Shown: piece after piece, positions 1 through 10,756 of the stretch | Layout: the number at the start of each line of letters is the position of its first letter | Position numbering within the stretch: position 1 is the stretch's first letter | Origin: Symbiodinium natans | Taxonomy: Eukaryota; Sar; Dinophyceae; Suessiales; Symbiodiniaceae | Direction: 5' to 3' | DNA length: 64,000 nucleotides | Assembly (NCBI GenBank): GCA_905221605.1 | Contig: CAJNDS010000069.1 | Span: 492,001-556,000, forward strand | Made by a program: the position numbers and the translations under genes | The notes under the pieces: model-generated | Seen by the model: only the letters and a program-made list of their open reading frames with translations | Databases searched by the model: none | Told to the model about the DNA's origin: nothing

Positions 1-153
1 TCTTGGATTTTATATAAACAAAAAATAATTCCCAAGGGGGATATAGAAATCCTAAGCTAAGCACCTCCACAGTTCGTCTACACACGAAGCCCTTGCAAAC
101 AGCGTCCTGCCGGGACCCCAAACCCAAGTTCCGCGGAAGCCACAGAACGAACT

Positions 154-248
154 GGTGCGGCCCAGTAACCTAGGATTCATACAAAGATCGCTAAGGGAAC
201 CTAAGTGTCCCAAAACAGGGGGAACAAGGGCACTACTGGGTCTCCTAG
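154..248 (-). mobile_element. degenerate family-1 element
   Basis: GCGGCCCAGTAACC at the left and ACTACTGGGTCTCCTAG at the right resemble family-1 ends, with AAGGGAACC-like sequence inside. It is decayed and supported only by similarity to the better copies. Confidence 0.35.
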
Positions 249-295
249 CCTTCTTGTGTGTCTGGGACAGCGGGCCTGGGGCTGAGCCAGTCCTA

Positions 296-490
296 AACCC
301 TAAACCCTAAACCCTAAACCCTAAACCCTAAAACCTGGCAACCCGAAACCCTAAACCCCGCACCCCAAGGCAAAGCACTGGGACCCTGAGCCCCAGACTG
401 GGCCCGGAAGAAAAGAGTAGAGTCTTCAGGGCTTAGGGTTTAGGGTTTTAGGGTTTAGGGTTTAGGGTTTGGGGTTTAGGGTTTAGGGTA
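296..490. repeat. CCCTAAA array facing a TTTAGGG array
   Basis: About five CCCTAAA units (296-331) are followed after 100 bp by about eight TTTAGGG units (430-490). The pair is inverted, unlike a chromosome end. Confidence 0.8.
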
Positions 491-530
491 GCCAAATCCT
501 AAACCCCAACCTGAACCACCCAAGTCATGG

Positions 531-590
531 TCAGCCATGGGGCAGGCGACAGCTCCGCAAGTCGTTGCCACCAAGTGGTCTCCTTCAAGC
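531..590 (-). CDS. orphan exon candidate
   Basis: LEGDHLVATTCGAVACPMAD follows a TTGTGCAG acceptor on the minus strand. It is short, with no family recognised. Confidence 0.3.
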
Positions 591-1265
591 TGCACAAATC
601 AATAGGTACGGTTTAGGGTTTAGGGTTTCTGGTTTGGGGTTTGGGGTTTAGGGTTTAGGCAGCCTAAAACCAAACCCTAGACCTAGACCCCGAAGGCTCA
701 GATCTCTCATTCCCTGGCCCTCCAACCAAGTACAAAGTTGAAGGCTGAGACATGAGAGTCAAATGCTACAAGTATATGGTGAGTTCTCTAAACTAGGGTC
801 TCTTCTTGGGTGCCCTAAACATTACGGGAAACCCTAAAACCTTAGATCCCATACTCCGCGAAATAAGGCCGACATTATACTTCGTTTTTTCAGACTTGAC
901 TTCCCTATAAACCTAAATCCAATAAACCCTAAACGCCAAACCCTAAACCCCAAACCCTGCACCCTAACTCCCAGGCTGCTCCTCTTGGGCCGGTGCTACG
1001 GGCTCCTCCTGCCAAGTCAGGGACGTATGTGGCACTTATGTGGCTGTAAAAGATCTCGTTGAGTGCTTACAGGGCTTCTTGGGCTTGTGGGGCTTCTTGA
1101 GGTTTGGGGCTTAGGGTTTAGGGTGAGTGTTTGAGGATGTTTGAGGATGTTGGGGATGGAAGGTGTTCGGGCCGCGGGGTGGGCACAGAGAGGTTTAAAG
1201 ACTCACGTGCCTCGTTTCGGGGCCCTCGGCCTACAACTAATGCAACAAAGGGGTCATGGAAGACC

Positions 1266-1362
1266 TGGTCAGGTCTGTTCTCAAAATTCCGGTCCTTTTT
1301 TGGGTACCCTAAACAATATGGGCCGCCTTATAAGAACGAACCCAAAAGGGAGCCTACTTTGC
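1266..1362. mobile_element. MITE-like element, family 4, diverged
   Basis: TCTGTTCTCAAAATTCCGGT, TTTTTTGGGTACCC and ATGGGCCGCCTTATA match the reverse complement of the copy at 4751. The far end is decayed. Confidence 0.4.
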
Positions 1363-1933
1363 AGAAGGGGCCATCTAGCTTCAAGCCTTCAGAGAACCAC
1401 AGCCCTCAAGGGCGACTGTACTTCAGCATTTGATACCGGGGCCCCAAACGCTCGAATGAGGAAATGCGTTCAGGCCCAAGTATTCCCCTATTTAGGCACG
1501 TGGACCCTAAACCCAAAAACCACCCAAAAACACGCCCAAACCGTTCGCCCAGAACTCCGGGACCTCCGGGCCCCAAAGCACTATCAAAAGGCCTCGGTTT
1601 AGGGTTGAGGGTTTAGGTTTTCGGGGCTAAAATTGCTTGTCTCAAAATACAAACAAATTTGCTCAAACCTTGGCCAAGACTTTCGCCCAAAACCCCGCGG
1701 AAATCCTACACAGTTTTCGAAGTCCTAATGCTGGAAACCTAAACCCTCCAGACATATTCGCAGGACTAAGCCGACAAGCCGCAACTCCAATCCCTCCATG
1801 TCTAACCCTCGAAAAGGCGGTTCTTCACACGACTATGGGCTCATTTAGGGTCCAATGTACTACATGTGGGGGGAAAAGAACAGCATAGGTTGAGGTGTTA
1901 GGACTTCGTATTTCTTTACAGCCTTAGTAAGTT

Positions 1934-1961
1934 AAGTAAAGGGTACCACTAAGCTACCAAG
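1934..1961 (-). mobile_element. family-1 element, one end only
   Basis: AAAGGGTACCACTAAGCTACCAAG matches the right end of family 1. The other end was not recognised, so this is a truncated or heavily decayed copy. Confidence 0.35.
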
Positions 1962-2100
1962 GCTTTAGGTCTTGCGGGTTTCGGGACTTGGTGCTGAAAG
2001 TTTCAGTCCTCCGGCAAGGATGGTTCCTTCAAAGGCACGGGGGGCGGCAGCTCCTTGCGGGTTGGGGCTTGGGTGTTCAAGCTTTCTTAGACTTCAGTCT

Positions 2101-2199
2101 TGGGATGATCACCCTTATACTAACAGTCCTTAGTAGGGATGATACTAGGGGGTACTATATTCCCTTTTAAGGGCTGTTAGTATAAGGGGGAACATCTCA
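2101..2199. mobile_element. MITE-like element, family 2
   Basis: A nearly palindromic unit of about 99 bp with long inverted ends. TATACTAACAGTCCTTAGTA is mirrored by GGGCTGTTAGTATAAGGGGG. Its relatives are at 14977 and 58135. Confidence 0.6.
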
Positions 2200-2985
2200 A
2201 CTTCAATCTGCTGTATAACCTTGTACCATTTTGGGCCAATCGGAACAACTTACTCAAGCCCCCCAGAGTTTCTCTAGTGCCCTCGGTACCCTGAAGATTG
2301 TATCGGCCACAATGCTTATAAACTCCATGTCCTCAAATACCGACATTCTGAAATGCGGGGGCGTGGGGGGGGGGGGGCGAAGCAAATTGGGCGATTACTG
2401 TAACCCATGTACTTAACTTAAACCCTGGGCTTGTAAACGAATTAAAGCTCTTTCCGATAGACCCGTCAGTGTACGCAGTTTCGAGCCGTTTTGGGTTTTT
2501 TGGACTTAGAGCCCTAAACCCTAAACCCTAAAACCCCAAAACCCCAAAACCCCAAAACCCCAAAACCCCTAAACCCCTAGACCCCAAACCCTAAACCCAG
2601 CCAGGGTCCAGAGGGGGTAAGTTTTAGGCACCCGCTCCTTTGGGGCTGCCGGCAAGTCTGGAAACAGCGACTGCGTCTTTCCTCAGTGCTGTTAGGGTTT
2701 CGGGTTTAGGGTTTAGGGTTTCGGGTTTATGGTTGAGGATGGAAATAACCAGGGAATAATGGAAAGCTCAAGAGGGTTGAACCGGGCTTTGTAGGGTATG
2801 TGCTGCTTAGAGGGTTGATGGGGTTAATAGAGTTTGGGGTCAGAGGAGAACGTAACCCCTAGAAGGCCAGTAGCTCCACCCGTCTAGACCCCTGGAAGGT
2901 GCTTTATTATACAAGCGGCTCTAGATACCGATGATCATTGGTCCGGATGTTTACCCTACACCCCCTAAACCCTAAACCCCGCTCG

Positions 2986-3054
2986 AGGCTGCCGGGCCAC
3001 TGTCGCCTCGTTCGGGGTCAAACTTGTAGTGGCCGAGCTCTTTCAGGGCCGCCT
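2986..3054 (-). CDS. orphan exon candidate
   Basis: After CCCGCAG the minus strand reads AALKELGHYKFDPERGDSGP. The composition is clearly coding-like; family unknown. Confidence 0.38.
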
Positions 3055-3249
3055 CTGCGGGTAAACCCCTAGACCCTGAAAGGGTTTAGGGCTTCTAGGG
3101 TTCAGAGTTCGGGTGAACCCCTATACCCTGTACGGGTTATAGGCCTTGGTGACAGGTTCTGGGTCCAGGAGGAGCTTCGTGCTTGCAAGGGCTTCGCGAA
3201 GGTCGAGGATTTAGGAGGAGCCTCGGGGTCGTTCTAAGGGCTCAGGGTG

Positions 3250-3308
3250 TTAGGTAAACACTTTGTAGACCTTCATGCTGGAAACGGCGAGGGTATCAGG
3301 GACTCGGG
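3250..3308 (-). CDS. orphan exon candidate
   Basis: RVPDTLAVSSMKVYKVFT is open on the minus strand. It is short and weakly supported. Confidence 0.25.
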
Positions 3309-3752
3309 CTGCGAGCCCTAAGCCCTGAACCCAAAACCCGAAAACCCTAAACCACAAGTGGGGAGCTATCGGTGGGTACCCATACATGGGGCTTACATGA
3401 GGCTTATGTGGAGGCATAAAGGGTACGGAAGGTCTATGTCTCATGGCTTATATAGGGGGACTACCCACCTGAAGACCCCGCCGTGTAGGCTTCATAGGAT
3501 GTAATCAGGGTCGCATGAGGTTTAGGGTTTAGGGAACCTTTTCAACACCTTTTGTGTTCGATGGGGCGAACCTGCCACAAAACCCCGTGTCCACCACCAA
3601 CCTACACGAAAGAAACAAATTAAACAATGGGTCTTGCTAGGGGGTCCTAGATCACCAGAAGCCTCGGGCCTAAAGGTGTACATCATAAGCCCTAAACAAT
3701 CGAATAAGACTCTAAATCCTGAAGCCGAAGACCCAAAACAATGAACCCTGAT

Positions 3753-3867
3753 CTTTCTAGCCCAGTCACCATATTGTTATGAGGGTACCCTTTTTGAGTG
3801 GTCGGTTACTTTGTGAGGGAACCTAGAATCAGTAAAAAGGGCAAAGGGATACCACTGGGCTACCAAG
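3753..3867 (-). mobile_element. introner-like element, family 1
   Basis: The right end ACTGGGCTACCAAG is perfect and the left end is CTTTCTAGCCCAGT. The interior shares the AAGGGCAAAGGGATACC block with other copies. No clear target duplication is seen. The orientation is the same as in all other copies. Confidence 0.6.
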
Positions 3868-3892
3868 TACACCCTAAACGCTACCTAAACCC

Positions 3893-4050
3893 TAAACCCT
3901 AAACCCTAAACCCTAAACCCTAAACCCTAAACCCTAAACCCTAAACCCTAAACCCTAAACCTTAAACCTTAAACCCCAAACCCGAACCCTAAACCCTAAA
4001 CCCTATACCCTGCACCCTAAACCCCCTAAACCCTAAACCCTGAACCCGAA
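3893..4050. repeat. CCCTAAA array
   Basis: About ten perfect units are followed by decayed ones. It directly follows a family-1 element. Confidence 0.85.
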
Positions 4051-4750
4051 ACCAAGTGACGAGCGATCCGGCCTCTAAACCCCGTGGGCTGGCGCTGCCG
4101 CTCTTAGCCTGGGAGGAGCTAGCTTTTTGGGGTCTCGAGGGTTTGGGTTTTAGGTTAGGGGTTTAGGTTTTGGGTTTAGGGGCCTAGGGGTTGGGGGTTT
4201 GGAAAGTTCGGGCAAAGGCCTGGGGTTTAAGTTTTGGCTAGAATTGGGGGGGGGGGGGGGGGGAGTGTGTGGCTTGCGGGCTCCCGCTGCTGCGTTGCAG
4301 AGCTATAGCGGCCCATTTCTCGTTGCTACTGCAAGCTCGCAATGCCGAAACCCCAGAGCTCTAGAGCTCTACAAGTCACCCACACCGTCCCGCCCTCGAC
4401 CCCTCCCGAGGGAAAAAGGAGAAGATGAGCAGGACCGCTGATCAGTCAAGAAGCTAAACCCTATAAACCCTAGGCCTTATAACCAAGCAGTAAGATGCCA
4501 CCAGGATGCCGATGTCTCGTCTCCATCCTCCATGCACATACAGGAGTTCAGCCGTCAACTTCTAGGTTGGGGTTTAGGATTTAGGGTGTATGAGGCTTAG
4601 AATCCCGAAAGCCCCTAAAGCCCTTAAAAGCCCTAAAACGCCTAAACGCTCCGGGAAGCGTCCCTGATCAATCTACAGACGAGGCTGACCCTTAAACAAA
4701 ACCCTGTCAAGCCTTCTTAAGTCAATTTCTCTTAAACCCAATTCGGGAAC

Positions 4751-4859
4751 ATATGGTCACTTCTGAAAATCTGGTCTCTTTTGGGGTCCATATTTTAAGG
4801 CGGCCCCGCCTATATGGGGTACCCCAAAAAGGGACCCTAATTTTGAGAACTGACCATAC
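4751..4859. mobile_element. MITE-like element, family 4
   Basis: The ends ATATGGTCACTTCTGAAAAT and TTTTGAGAACTGACCATAC are inverted copies. Inside, TTTTGGGGTCC mirrors GGTACCCCAAAA, so the whole unit can fold on itself. Confidence 0.55.
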
Positions 4860-5046
4860 CCAAAGTGCCTAACTCAGAATCTGTGAAACCCAATTAGGAC
4901 ACATCTTACCCTAAACCCTAACCCTAACCCCTGAACCCTAAACCCTAAACCCTAAACCCTAAACCCTACACCCTAAACCCTAAACCCTGAATCAGAATCT
5001 CTTAAACCCAAAAAGGGACAACTATCCAACGGGCCTAACTAGAAAG

Positions 5047-5150
5047 CCCTTGGCATGCTCCTCTTTCGTCTCTGTGTCGGACAAAGAGGTGCTCGCCATG
5101 CTGTCAAATCCTGGGCGCGGAGGGCTATCGGACGTCTGGAGGTCCAGGGT
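5047..5150 (-). CDS. orphan exon candidate
   Basis: The minus strand reads SPPRPGFDSMASTSLSDTET and KEEHAKGF. The plus strand is also open (KEVLAMLSNPGRGGLSDVW), so the strand is not settled. Confidence 0.33.
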
Positions 5151-5217
5151 TTAGGGTTTAGGGTTTAGGGTTTAGGGTTTAGGGTTTAGGGTTTAGGGTT
5201 TAGGGTTCAGGGTTTAG
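5151..5217. repeat. TTTAGGG array
   Basis: Nine or so perfect units follow directly after a coding island. Confidence 0.85.
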
Positions 5218-5678
5218 AGATCAAGGTTTAGGGTTAGATGCAACGAACAGACGCCATCGCGTGAGGTGTGCGTGGTTCCCCAGTCCTACAGCAGCTCTCC
5301 TTTTTCAGCGAGTTGCCTCTGCTTACAACTTGCAAGCAGGACCTATAGGTCTACGGGCGCAGTCACCGTGATCCTGTACACGTGCAGCACAGTGACGCCC
5401 GCCGTGCCTCTTTCAGACTCTTGCAGTACGTAAGGCCGCAGTACTGAAGAACCTAAAAAACCTTCTAGCAAGGTGCATGTAACCCACCTCCAAACATTAA
5501 GAAATAGACCCTTTCGCATATCTGAACAAAACGTCTAAGTTGTGCTCACATTGCATGTGGCACGGAATCTGACCTGGACATCGATGCTTGGCAAACTCTG
5601 GGCGCCTCTCTCTTGTCCTCTGGGCCAGGCAGTCTCGAAGCCGACACAAGCCGTGTCTGCAACGGAAGCAGCGCACCA

Positions 5679-6278
5679 TCACTCCCTCACGAAGCTGAAG
5701 ATGTCATGCAGGTGGGCATACATGTTTGCCCATGCGCCATCTCTGGGGCCATGGTAGCTGCCTGTGGAGGCATCGTAGAAGGTGAGCTGTGGCTGCAAGG
5801 GTCCTATCACGGCCTCATGCCCGGCCACAAACCGTGCTCCACTCTCCTCGGCAACGGCTTTCAGGAACTTTCGGCCCTCCCTGTCCTTGGCCACGTTGCA
5901 GCATCTGAACCAAATCACTCCTCGGCCCTCCTCAAGCACATCTCTGAGGCACTGGAAGTCCGCGGCGGCCAGAGGTGTAGCACCAATGTACGGCTGCGCG
6001 ATTCCTCCATGGGACCAGATCTGCACTTCGCGCAGGCGCTTTCCCTTGTCTGCCATCAACTTGGCAACTGGAGCCAGATCGCTGCACCTTCCCTGCTTGC
6101 CGCCGTGGGCAGTGCTGAACTCAAGAAGTCTGGGGCCAATCTCGCGCACCAGGAGAGTCTCGCCGAGTCGCAACTTTGCACCAGCCATCCACCCGAAGCC
6201 AGACTTTTTGCCCTTGGCATCGCGTGTGTCATCGGCAATGACAAGGCAGTCGATCACCTTTGAGCTGTCGCTCCCCAT
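5679..6278 (-). CDS. intronless 199-residue protein, DUF4347-like
   Basis: A complete open frame runs from ATG at 6276-6278 to TGA at 5679-5681, with no repeats inside. It contains VQIWSHGGIAQPYIGATPLA and, after a gap, VIWFRCCNVAKDREGRKFL. The spacing of WSHG and CNVA recalls the GHG...GCNVA pattern of DUF4347-like proteins, which are mostly bacterial. The reaction is unknown. The lack of introns, in a window where other genes have tiny exons, suggests a retrocopy or a recently gained gene. The family link is by eye only. Confidence 0.55.
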   Translation of the reverse strand: MGSDSSKVIDCLVIADDTRDAKGKKSGFGWMAGAKLRLGETLLVREIGPRLLEFSTAHGGKQGRCSDLAPVAKLMADKGKRLREVQIWSHGGIAQPYIGATPLAAADFQCLRDVLEEGRGVIWFRCCNVAKDREGRKFLKAVAEESGARFVAGHEAVIGPLQPQLTFYDASTGSYHGPRDGAWANMYAHLHDIFSFVRE

Positions 6279-6763
6279 GGTAGCAACCCTTCGGAGCCCG
6301 AACCCCCGAACTTAACGAACAGACTGATATGTGCCTTAAAACTATATCAGAATTCTTGTGATGAGTATACCGTATAGAGTTTGCGTGCTATGAGTTCAGG
6401 GTAGAACCCTTGATTGTAAACCCTAAATCTTAGAACCCTAAGCGTATGTCGGGCTCCTTGGGGACACTGAGCTGTGCAGGGTAACTGCGCTGCGGGGAGC
6501 CCTGGCTTGAGCCACATCTGCAGCTCGAGCTTCGAGCCTCTCTTGAAATAGCTCTGTTGTAGGTGTACAGGCCCTGTTGGGACAGTGTAAAGGCATGTAG
6601 GTCTGTAGGCATGGAGTAGAAGGCCCTCGCTGTAGAACGCTATACCCTATAAACCCTGGGCCCTAAAACCTATAAACCTTCAACCCAAAACAAACGCTAC
6701 TCACTCCCAAGCCCTACGCCCCAAATCGGCACTGCACTGAAAGATGCTTGGATGTTGGGGGTG

Positions 6764-6764
<1 letters not shown>

Positions 6765-6796
<32 letters not shown>
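6765..6796. repeat. G homopolymer, 32 bp
   Basis: The longest of many G or C runs. It adjoins the minus-strand island at 6805-6874. Other runs of 15-18 lie at 4246, 12250, 19479, 48452, 51478 and 63945. Confidence 0.95.
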
Positions 6797-6804
6797 CGGG
6801 GGTG

Positions 6805-6874
6805 TTTTTCGCCGAGATGCGCTGGCGGATGTCTTTGGCATGGGCCTCCACCCCTTTCATTTCAGCTGCAGAGC
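6805..6874 (-). CDS. orphan exon candidate
   Basis: After TGTACAG|G the minus strand reads SAAEMKGVEAHAKDIRQRIS. The AG|G acceptor supports it. A 32-bp G run follows in the presumed intron. Confidence 0.38.
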
Positions 6875-7339
6875 CTGTACAGAGATCAGGTCGGGTTTGG
6901 GCTTTAGAGTCTTAGGGTCTTGGGGGATTCAGGATCTTAGGGCTACAGGGTTTGTTTGGGGTTTAGAGTTTTAGGGTCTTTGGGGCTCAGGGTCTTGTAG
7001 GGCTACAGGGTCCAATTTCATTTCATATGAAAATGTCTTCCATATGTTTGAGTTGTTTTCGTATACCATTCAAAGTATTTACACTAAGGGTGTACACCGA
7101 AAACATGCGCAGACCTCTCAGAGACGAGACGAAAATGGTGCCTTTTCAGAGCAGAAGTTTCCAATACTTACTTTGGGGTCTCGCATCTGCACACAAAATG
7201 CCTGCCTTGGGTTGCTTGGGGCCCCTAGAACTAGACCCAAACCCTAAACGCCAAACCCCTGGGATTAACCGATTTTGGCCGCCCGTAAAACCGCCAAAGA
7301 TGACCCTCTTAAACTCAATAAGAGAAAAAAGAAAATATC

Positions 7340-7490
7340 CAAAGGGCCTACCTACTAAGGTAATTACCGTACACCAGCTGCCTTCGGCGCTTGTCTCAGC
7401 CGCGGCCACCGTGGCAACGGCGCCACTGCTGCGCGACTCTGCAGAAGCAGCAGGATCTTCCTCGCGGCTTCTCAGCGATTTGCAATATTC
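7340..7490 (-). CDS. orphan exon candidate, strand uncertain
   Basis: The minus strand reads [20 protein letters not shown] and ends at ACG|GTAATT. The plus strand is open as well. Confidence 0.25.
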
Positions 7491-7498
7491 AGGGTTTA

Positions 7499-7640
7499 GG
7501 GGTTCAAGGGGTTGAAGGGGTTGAAGGGGTTGAAGGGGTTCAAGGGGTTCAAGGGGTTCAAGGGGTTGAAGGGGTTGAAGGGGTTCAAGGAGTTCAAGGG
7601 TTTCAAGGGTTTCAAGGGGTTCAAGGGGTTCAGGGTTTAC
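7499..7640. repeat. 9-bp minisatellite (GGGGTTGAA/GGGGTTCAA)
   Basis: About 15 units, in frame on both strands, give false Gly-Val-Glu/Gln or Pro-Leu-Glu/Gln repeats. It lies between two minus-strand coding islands and starts in a TTTAGGG-like unit, so it is probably an expanded telomere-like variant in an intron. Confidence 0.85.
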
Positions 7641-7689
7641 AGTAGGGTTTAGGGTGTAGGGATTAGGGATTAGGGTTTTTGTTGCAAGG

Positions 7690-7795
7690 CTGTGGGGTTG
7701 GTTCGGTCTGCTTGTCGCCTCATCTCTTCTGCTGATGAGGTGAAGTTGCACAGCTTCGACAGACTTCTTGAAAGCCCGCTGGAAGCGCCGACCCC
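7690..7795 (-). CDS. orphan exon candidate
   Basis: GRRFQRAFKKSVEAVQLHLI then SRRDEATSRP on the minus strand. Basic and helical in character; family unknown. Confidence 0.35.
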
Positions 7796-7927
7796 CGGAA
7801 ACGCCAAACTCCTTACAAACCTTGAACCCCCAAAGAGTCCAAGACTACGCCCCCTTTAAACCCTCGAAAGCAAACCCTAAACCCTAAACCCTGAACCCTC
7901 AACCCTAAACGAGCCCTGAACCCTAAA

Positions 7928-7989
7928 CCGCAGGCCTGCATCCAGCCATCTGGCACGTAGTTGGAGATGGCACCAAGCACCTGAGACTT
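7928..7989 (-). CDS. orphan exon candidate
   Basis: After GACCGCAG the minus strand reads KSQVLGAISNYVPDGWMQAC. A good acceptor and coding-like composition. Confidence 0.4.
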
Positions 7990-8253
7990 CTGCGGTCAGG
8001 GTATCTGGTCTGGAGAATAAGGTGCTGACCCTGAACCGTAATCCCCAAACCCAAACTCTAAACTTCAAACCCTAAACCCTGAACCCTAAACCCCAAACCC
8101 TCAACCCCAAACCACCTTAGGGTTTCGGATGGTTCTGGCGATGGTGCTCTTGCAGGGTTTCTAGGGCTTAGGAGGCGGGCTGAAGACATGCGGGTCTAGT
8201 CTGGAGCTTTAAGGATCAGGGATGTGGGTGCTTAGCATTAAGGGTTGAGGGTT

Positions 8254-8385
8254 TTAGGGCTTTCAAGGGCTTTCAAGGGCTTTTAAGGGTTTTTAAGGGC
8301 TTTTAAGGGCTTTTGAGGGTTTTTAAGGGCTTTTAAGGGTTTTAAGGGCTTTAGGGGTTTTAGGGGGTTTTAGGGTTTTAGGGTG
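8254..8385. repeat. GGGCTTTTAA-type minisatellite
   Basis: Units of about 10 bp (TTTTAAGGGC, TTTTAAGGGT) repeat over 130 bp and grade into TTTTAGGG. Confidence 0.75.
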
Positions 8386-8387
8386 AA

Positions 8388-8440
8388 CCGAGGCACATTC
8401 GCAGCCAAAACTTGTGGCCAAGCCTCGCCTGACGCTGTGC
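8388..8440 (-). CDS. orphan exon candidate
   Basis: ASGEAWPQVLAANVPRFT is open on the minus strand after CTGCACAG. Confidence 0.25.
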
Positions 8441-8625
8441 AGCAGTTTTGGGGGGGTTTTAGCATTGAGGCTTAGGGTTCAGGACTTAGAGTTCTTCATC
8501 CAAGGCTCTCTCTGATGGCAGAGGGTTTAGGGTTTAGGGTTTGGGGTCTAGGGTTTCAGGTTGAAGGTTTGGGGCTGAGGTCGCGGGCTTAGGGTTGCTG
8601 TCATCTTAAGGATCCAGTCATCTGG

Positions 8626-8692
8626 TGCTGTTGTACGGCTGCCCGTCCTGCACGCGCAGCTGCATGCAAAGAGGACCGATGCTGAGCTCGAG
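8626..8692 (-). CDS. orphan exon candidate
   Basis: After GTTTACAG the minus strand reads LELSIGPLCMQLRVQDGQPY, then NSTR. Well-formed acceptor; family unknown. Confidence 0.38.
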
Positions 8693-9239
8693 CTGTAAAC
8701 CCTAAGCCCCATAACCCCATTAACCCCTGTAAACTCTACAAACCCTGTAGAAACCCTAAAACAACCCTCTAGAAACCCTACGAACCCGAAAAAAACCCTG
8801 TAAAGCCCCATGAACCGTAAACCCGCGACGCTGACACTTAACCTTGAGCTGCCTTAACCTCGAACCTAGTAAGCTCGTAGTATTACTTGTGCGCCCAAAA
8901 GGTTGCGCAACATATATACACTCACCAATATCGGGGTTACGAAAAAAGCGGACCCCTAATTTAGACCCCAAACTGTAGGATCCCCTTAGAATGAGGACCC
9001 CGATAAGGTACCCCTAACATCGGAAACCCCCACATGTATAAAAGAGCCATGTAAACATCAGCACTCGCCCAAACAGTCATTAGGGTTTCGGAAGAATTTG
9101 GCTACTGCCGCTTTTGTCTTCACCCTAAACTAAAAACGCTAAAAACCCGAGGAAAACCCTAACAAAAACACCAACGAAAGCCTAAAAACCAGGTTTAAAA
9201 AAAACTCAAAAGACACTACAACCCCACGTGAAAGCTTGC

Positions 9240-9342
9240 AGTTCAGGCTCCGGAACTGAAGCAACGCGCAAACTTGGCTTCCCTGACTCCGTTGCCCTCG
9301 ACTGCTGGATACTCTCAATCCCTCGAGGGCCCATGTGCCATG
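9240..9342 (+). CDS. orphan exon candidate, strand uncertain
   Basis: After CTTGCAG the plus strand reads LGFPDSVALDCWILSIPRGP. The minus strand is also open here. Confidence 0.25.
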
Positions 9343-9380
9343 TTCGGGTTCAGGGTTTATAAGGGTTTAGTATAATATTG

Positions 9381-9477
9381 GGCCCAAAGTCCATATGTAG
9401 GAAGCACTTAGACTTAAAAGGCCCAAGTAGTGACTACTTAGTAGTCCCTATTTAGGTACGTGGATCCTTTGGGTTAA
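9381..9477. mobile_element. MITE-like element, family 5, diverged
   Basis: CCCAAAGTCCATATGTAGG and TTTAGGTACGTGGATCCTTT are inverted relatives of each other and of the ends of the copy at 49806. Confidence 0.4.
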
Positions 9478-10237
9478 CATTATAACGCTAAGCCCAGGGA
9501 AATTCCAGTCCCGAAGCGATGTCAATGTGCCACGCGTTTCATTTCGGACCCACTGCGCCTTCGGACCATGGGACGTCCCCAGCCACGTACCCAACAGCCT
9601 GAAAAAGGATGGAAAGCCATAAAGGACTGGACCCAAGAGTAACCCAGAAAACAACCTGCGTGCCCTTTGGGTTTAAAGGGCTTAGAAGGGGACCTGACCC
9701 CTCACAAAAGGGAACTAAGGGCCCACTCTGTCAAATTACCCTATAAGCAAACCCTATAGCCCCCATAAACCTTACACGCACTATAACCCCCATAAACTCA
9801 ATGAGCCCTATCAACTAGCGAGGAGGGTTTGAGGAATGCAGGCTGTAGCTGATCCTTGGGCCCTGAAGCGCTTCCTAAACATGGCCTTCGGGAACCCAAA
9901 AGGGTACGAACCACCATAACACAGCTACACTCTTTGGATGGGGTTTCGGGTTCGGGGTTTCGGGGCAAGCTTTTAGGGTCTAGGTCACAACCAGAGCTGA
10001 CGGACTTCGTAACGTAATTGCTTGGGGGGTTTAGGGCTTGCCTGGGGCTATTTACCTACAGTTTAGTAGCAACTACCCTTAAAGTATAGGGGGACCATTA
10101 GGTGGCAAGCTCACCCGACGAATGCAAACCGTAGTGCAAGCTGTCGGGATTAGGTTTCGGGTTGCCGCTTAGGGTTTAACATTTTTGGGGCGCGTCTCTG
10201 CCTAAACCACGACCCAAAACCCTAAACCCTAAACCCC

Positions 10238-10288
10238 CTGATTCCACAAACTCAGCTTGGCCTGGCGCAGAGTGGCACCCCACTCCTC
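10238..10288 (-). CDS. orphan exon candidate
   Basis: After ATGCAG|G the minus strand reads EEWGATLRQAKLSLWNQ, 17 codons ending at CAG. Confidence 0.35.
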
Positions 10289-10679
10289 CTGCATTACAGG
10301 GCAGGCTAGCCGGCTTTAGGTTTAGGGTTTAGGGTTTGGGGGCTATTCGGGGGTTCAGGCTTTATGCGGTTTGGGTTGTTGAGAGTGGAGGGTTGAGGCT
10401 GACAGCCGGGTCTTTGCTGTTCAGGACCTTGGGTTGAGTGAGGGTTTGATGATGTCCTTTTGCTACAGGGTCCTTAAGGGCGGGGGTAGGTACCTAGGGA
10501 ACCTTAAGGAAGCTTAGGGAGCCTCAGGGAGTGGGGAGTGTCAAGGAACCTTGGGTTACACACTTGCATACCCCCCAACCCTAAAACCTTGGAGACCACT
10601 TTGTAAGGAAACTTACCGGGAGACACGCCGCGGAAACAACAACCAAGCACTGTTTAAGTTTAGAGTCCAAGCTCTAGGG

Positions 10680-10756
10680 CGCAGAGCTTGGGCAAACAGT
10701 CGACTGAAGTTTCCCCGAGTTTTTGTCCAAGCATTTTCGATCTTCGCCTTCGCAAC
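10680..10756 (-). CDS. orphan exon candidate
   Basis: After GGGCAG|G the minus strand reads VAKAKIENAWTKTRGNFSRL. The opposite strand has a competing open frame. Confidence 0.33.

Noticed and set aside
1-1000. A true chromosome end (telomere)
   Set aside because: Arrays are short, decayed, in both orientations and continue at similar density through the whole window.
1141-1602. 153-codon plus-strand frame
   Set aside because: It runs across a family-4 element and telomere-like repeats, with no coding-like composition.
7391-7645. GVEGVQG or PLEPLQP repeat protein
   Set aside because: It comes from the 9-bp minisatellite, which is in frame on both strands and bounded by telomere-like sequence.
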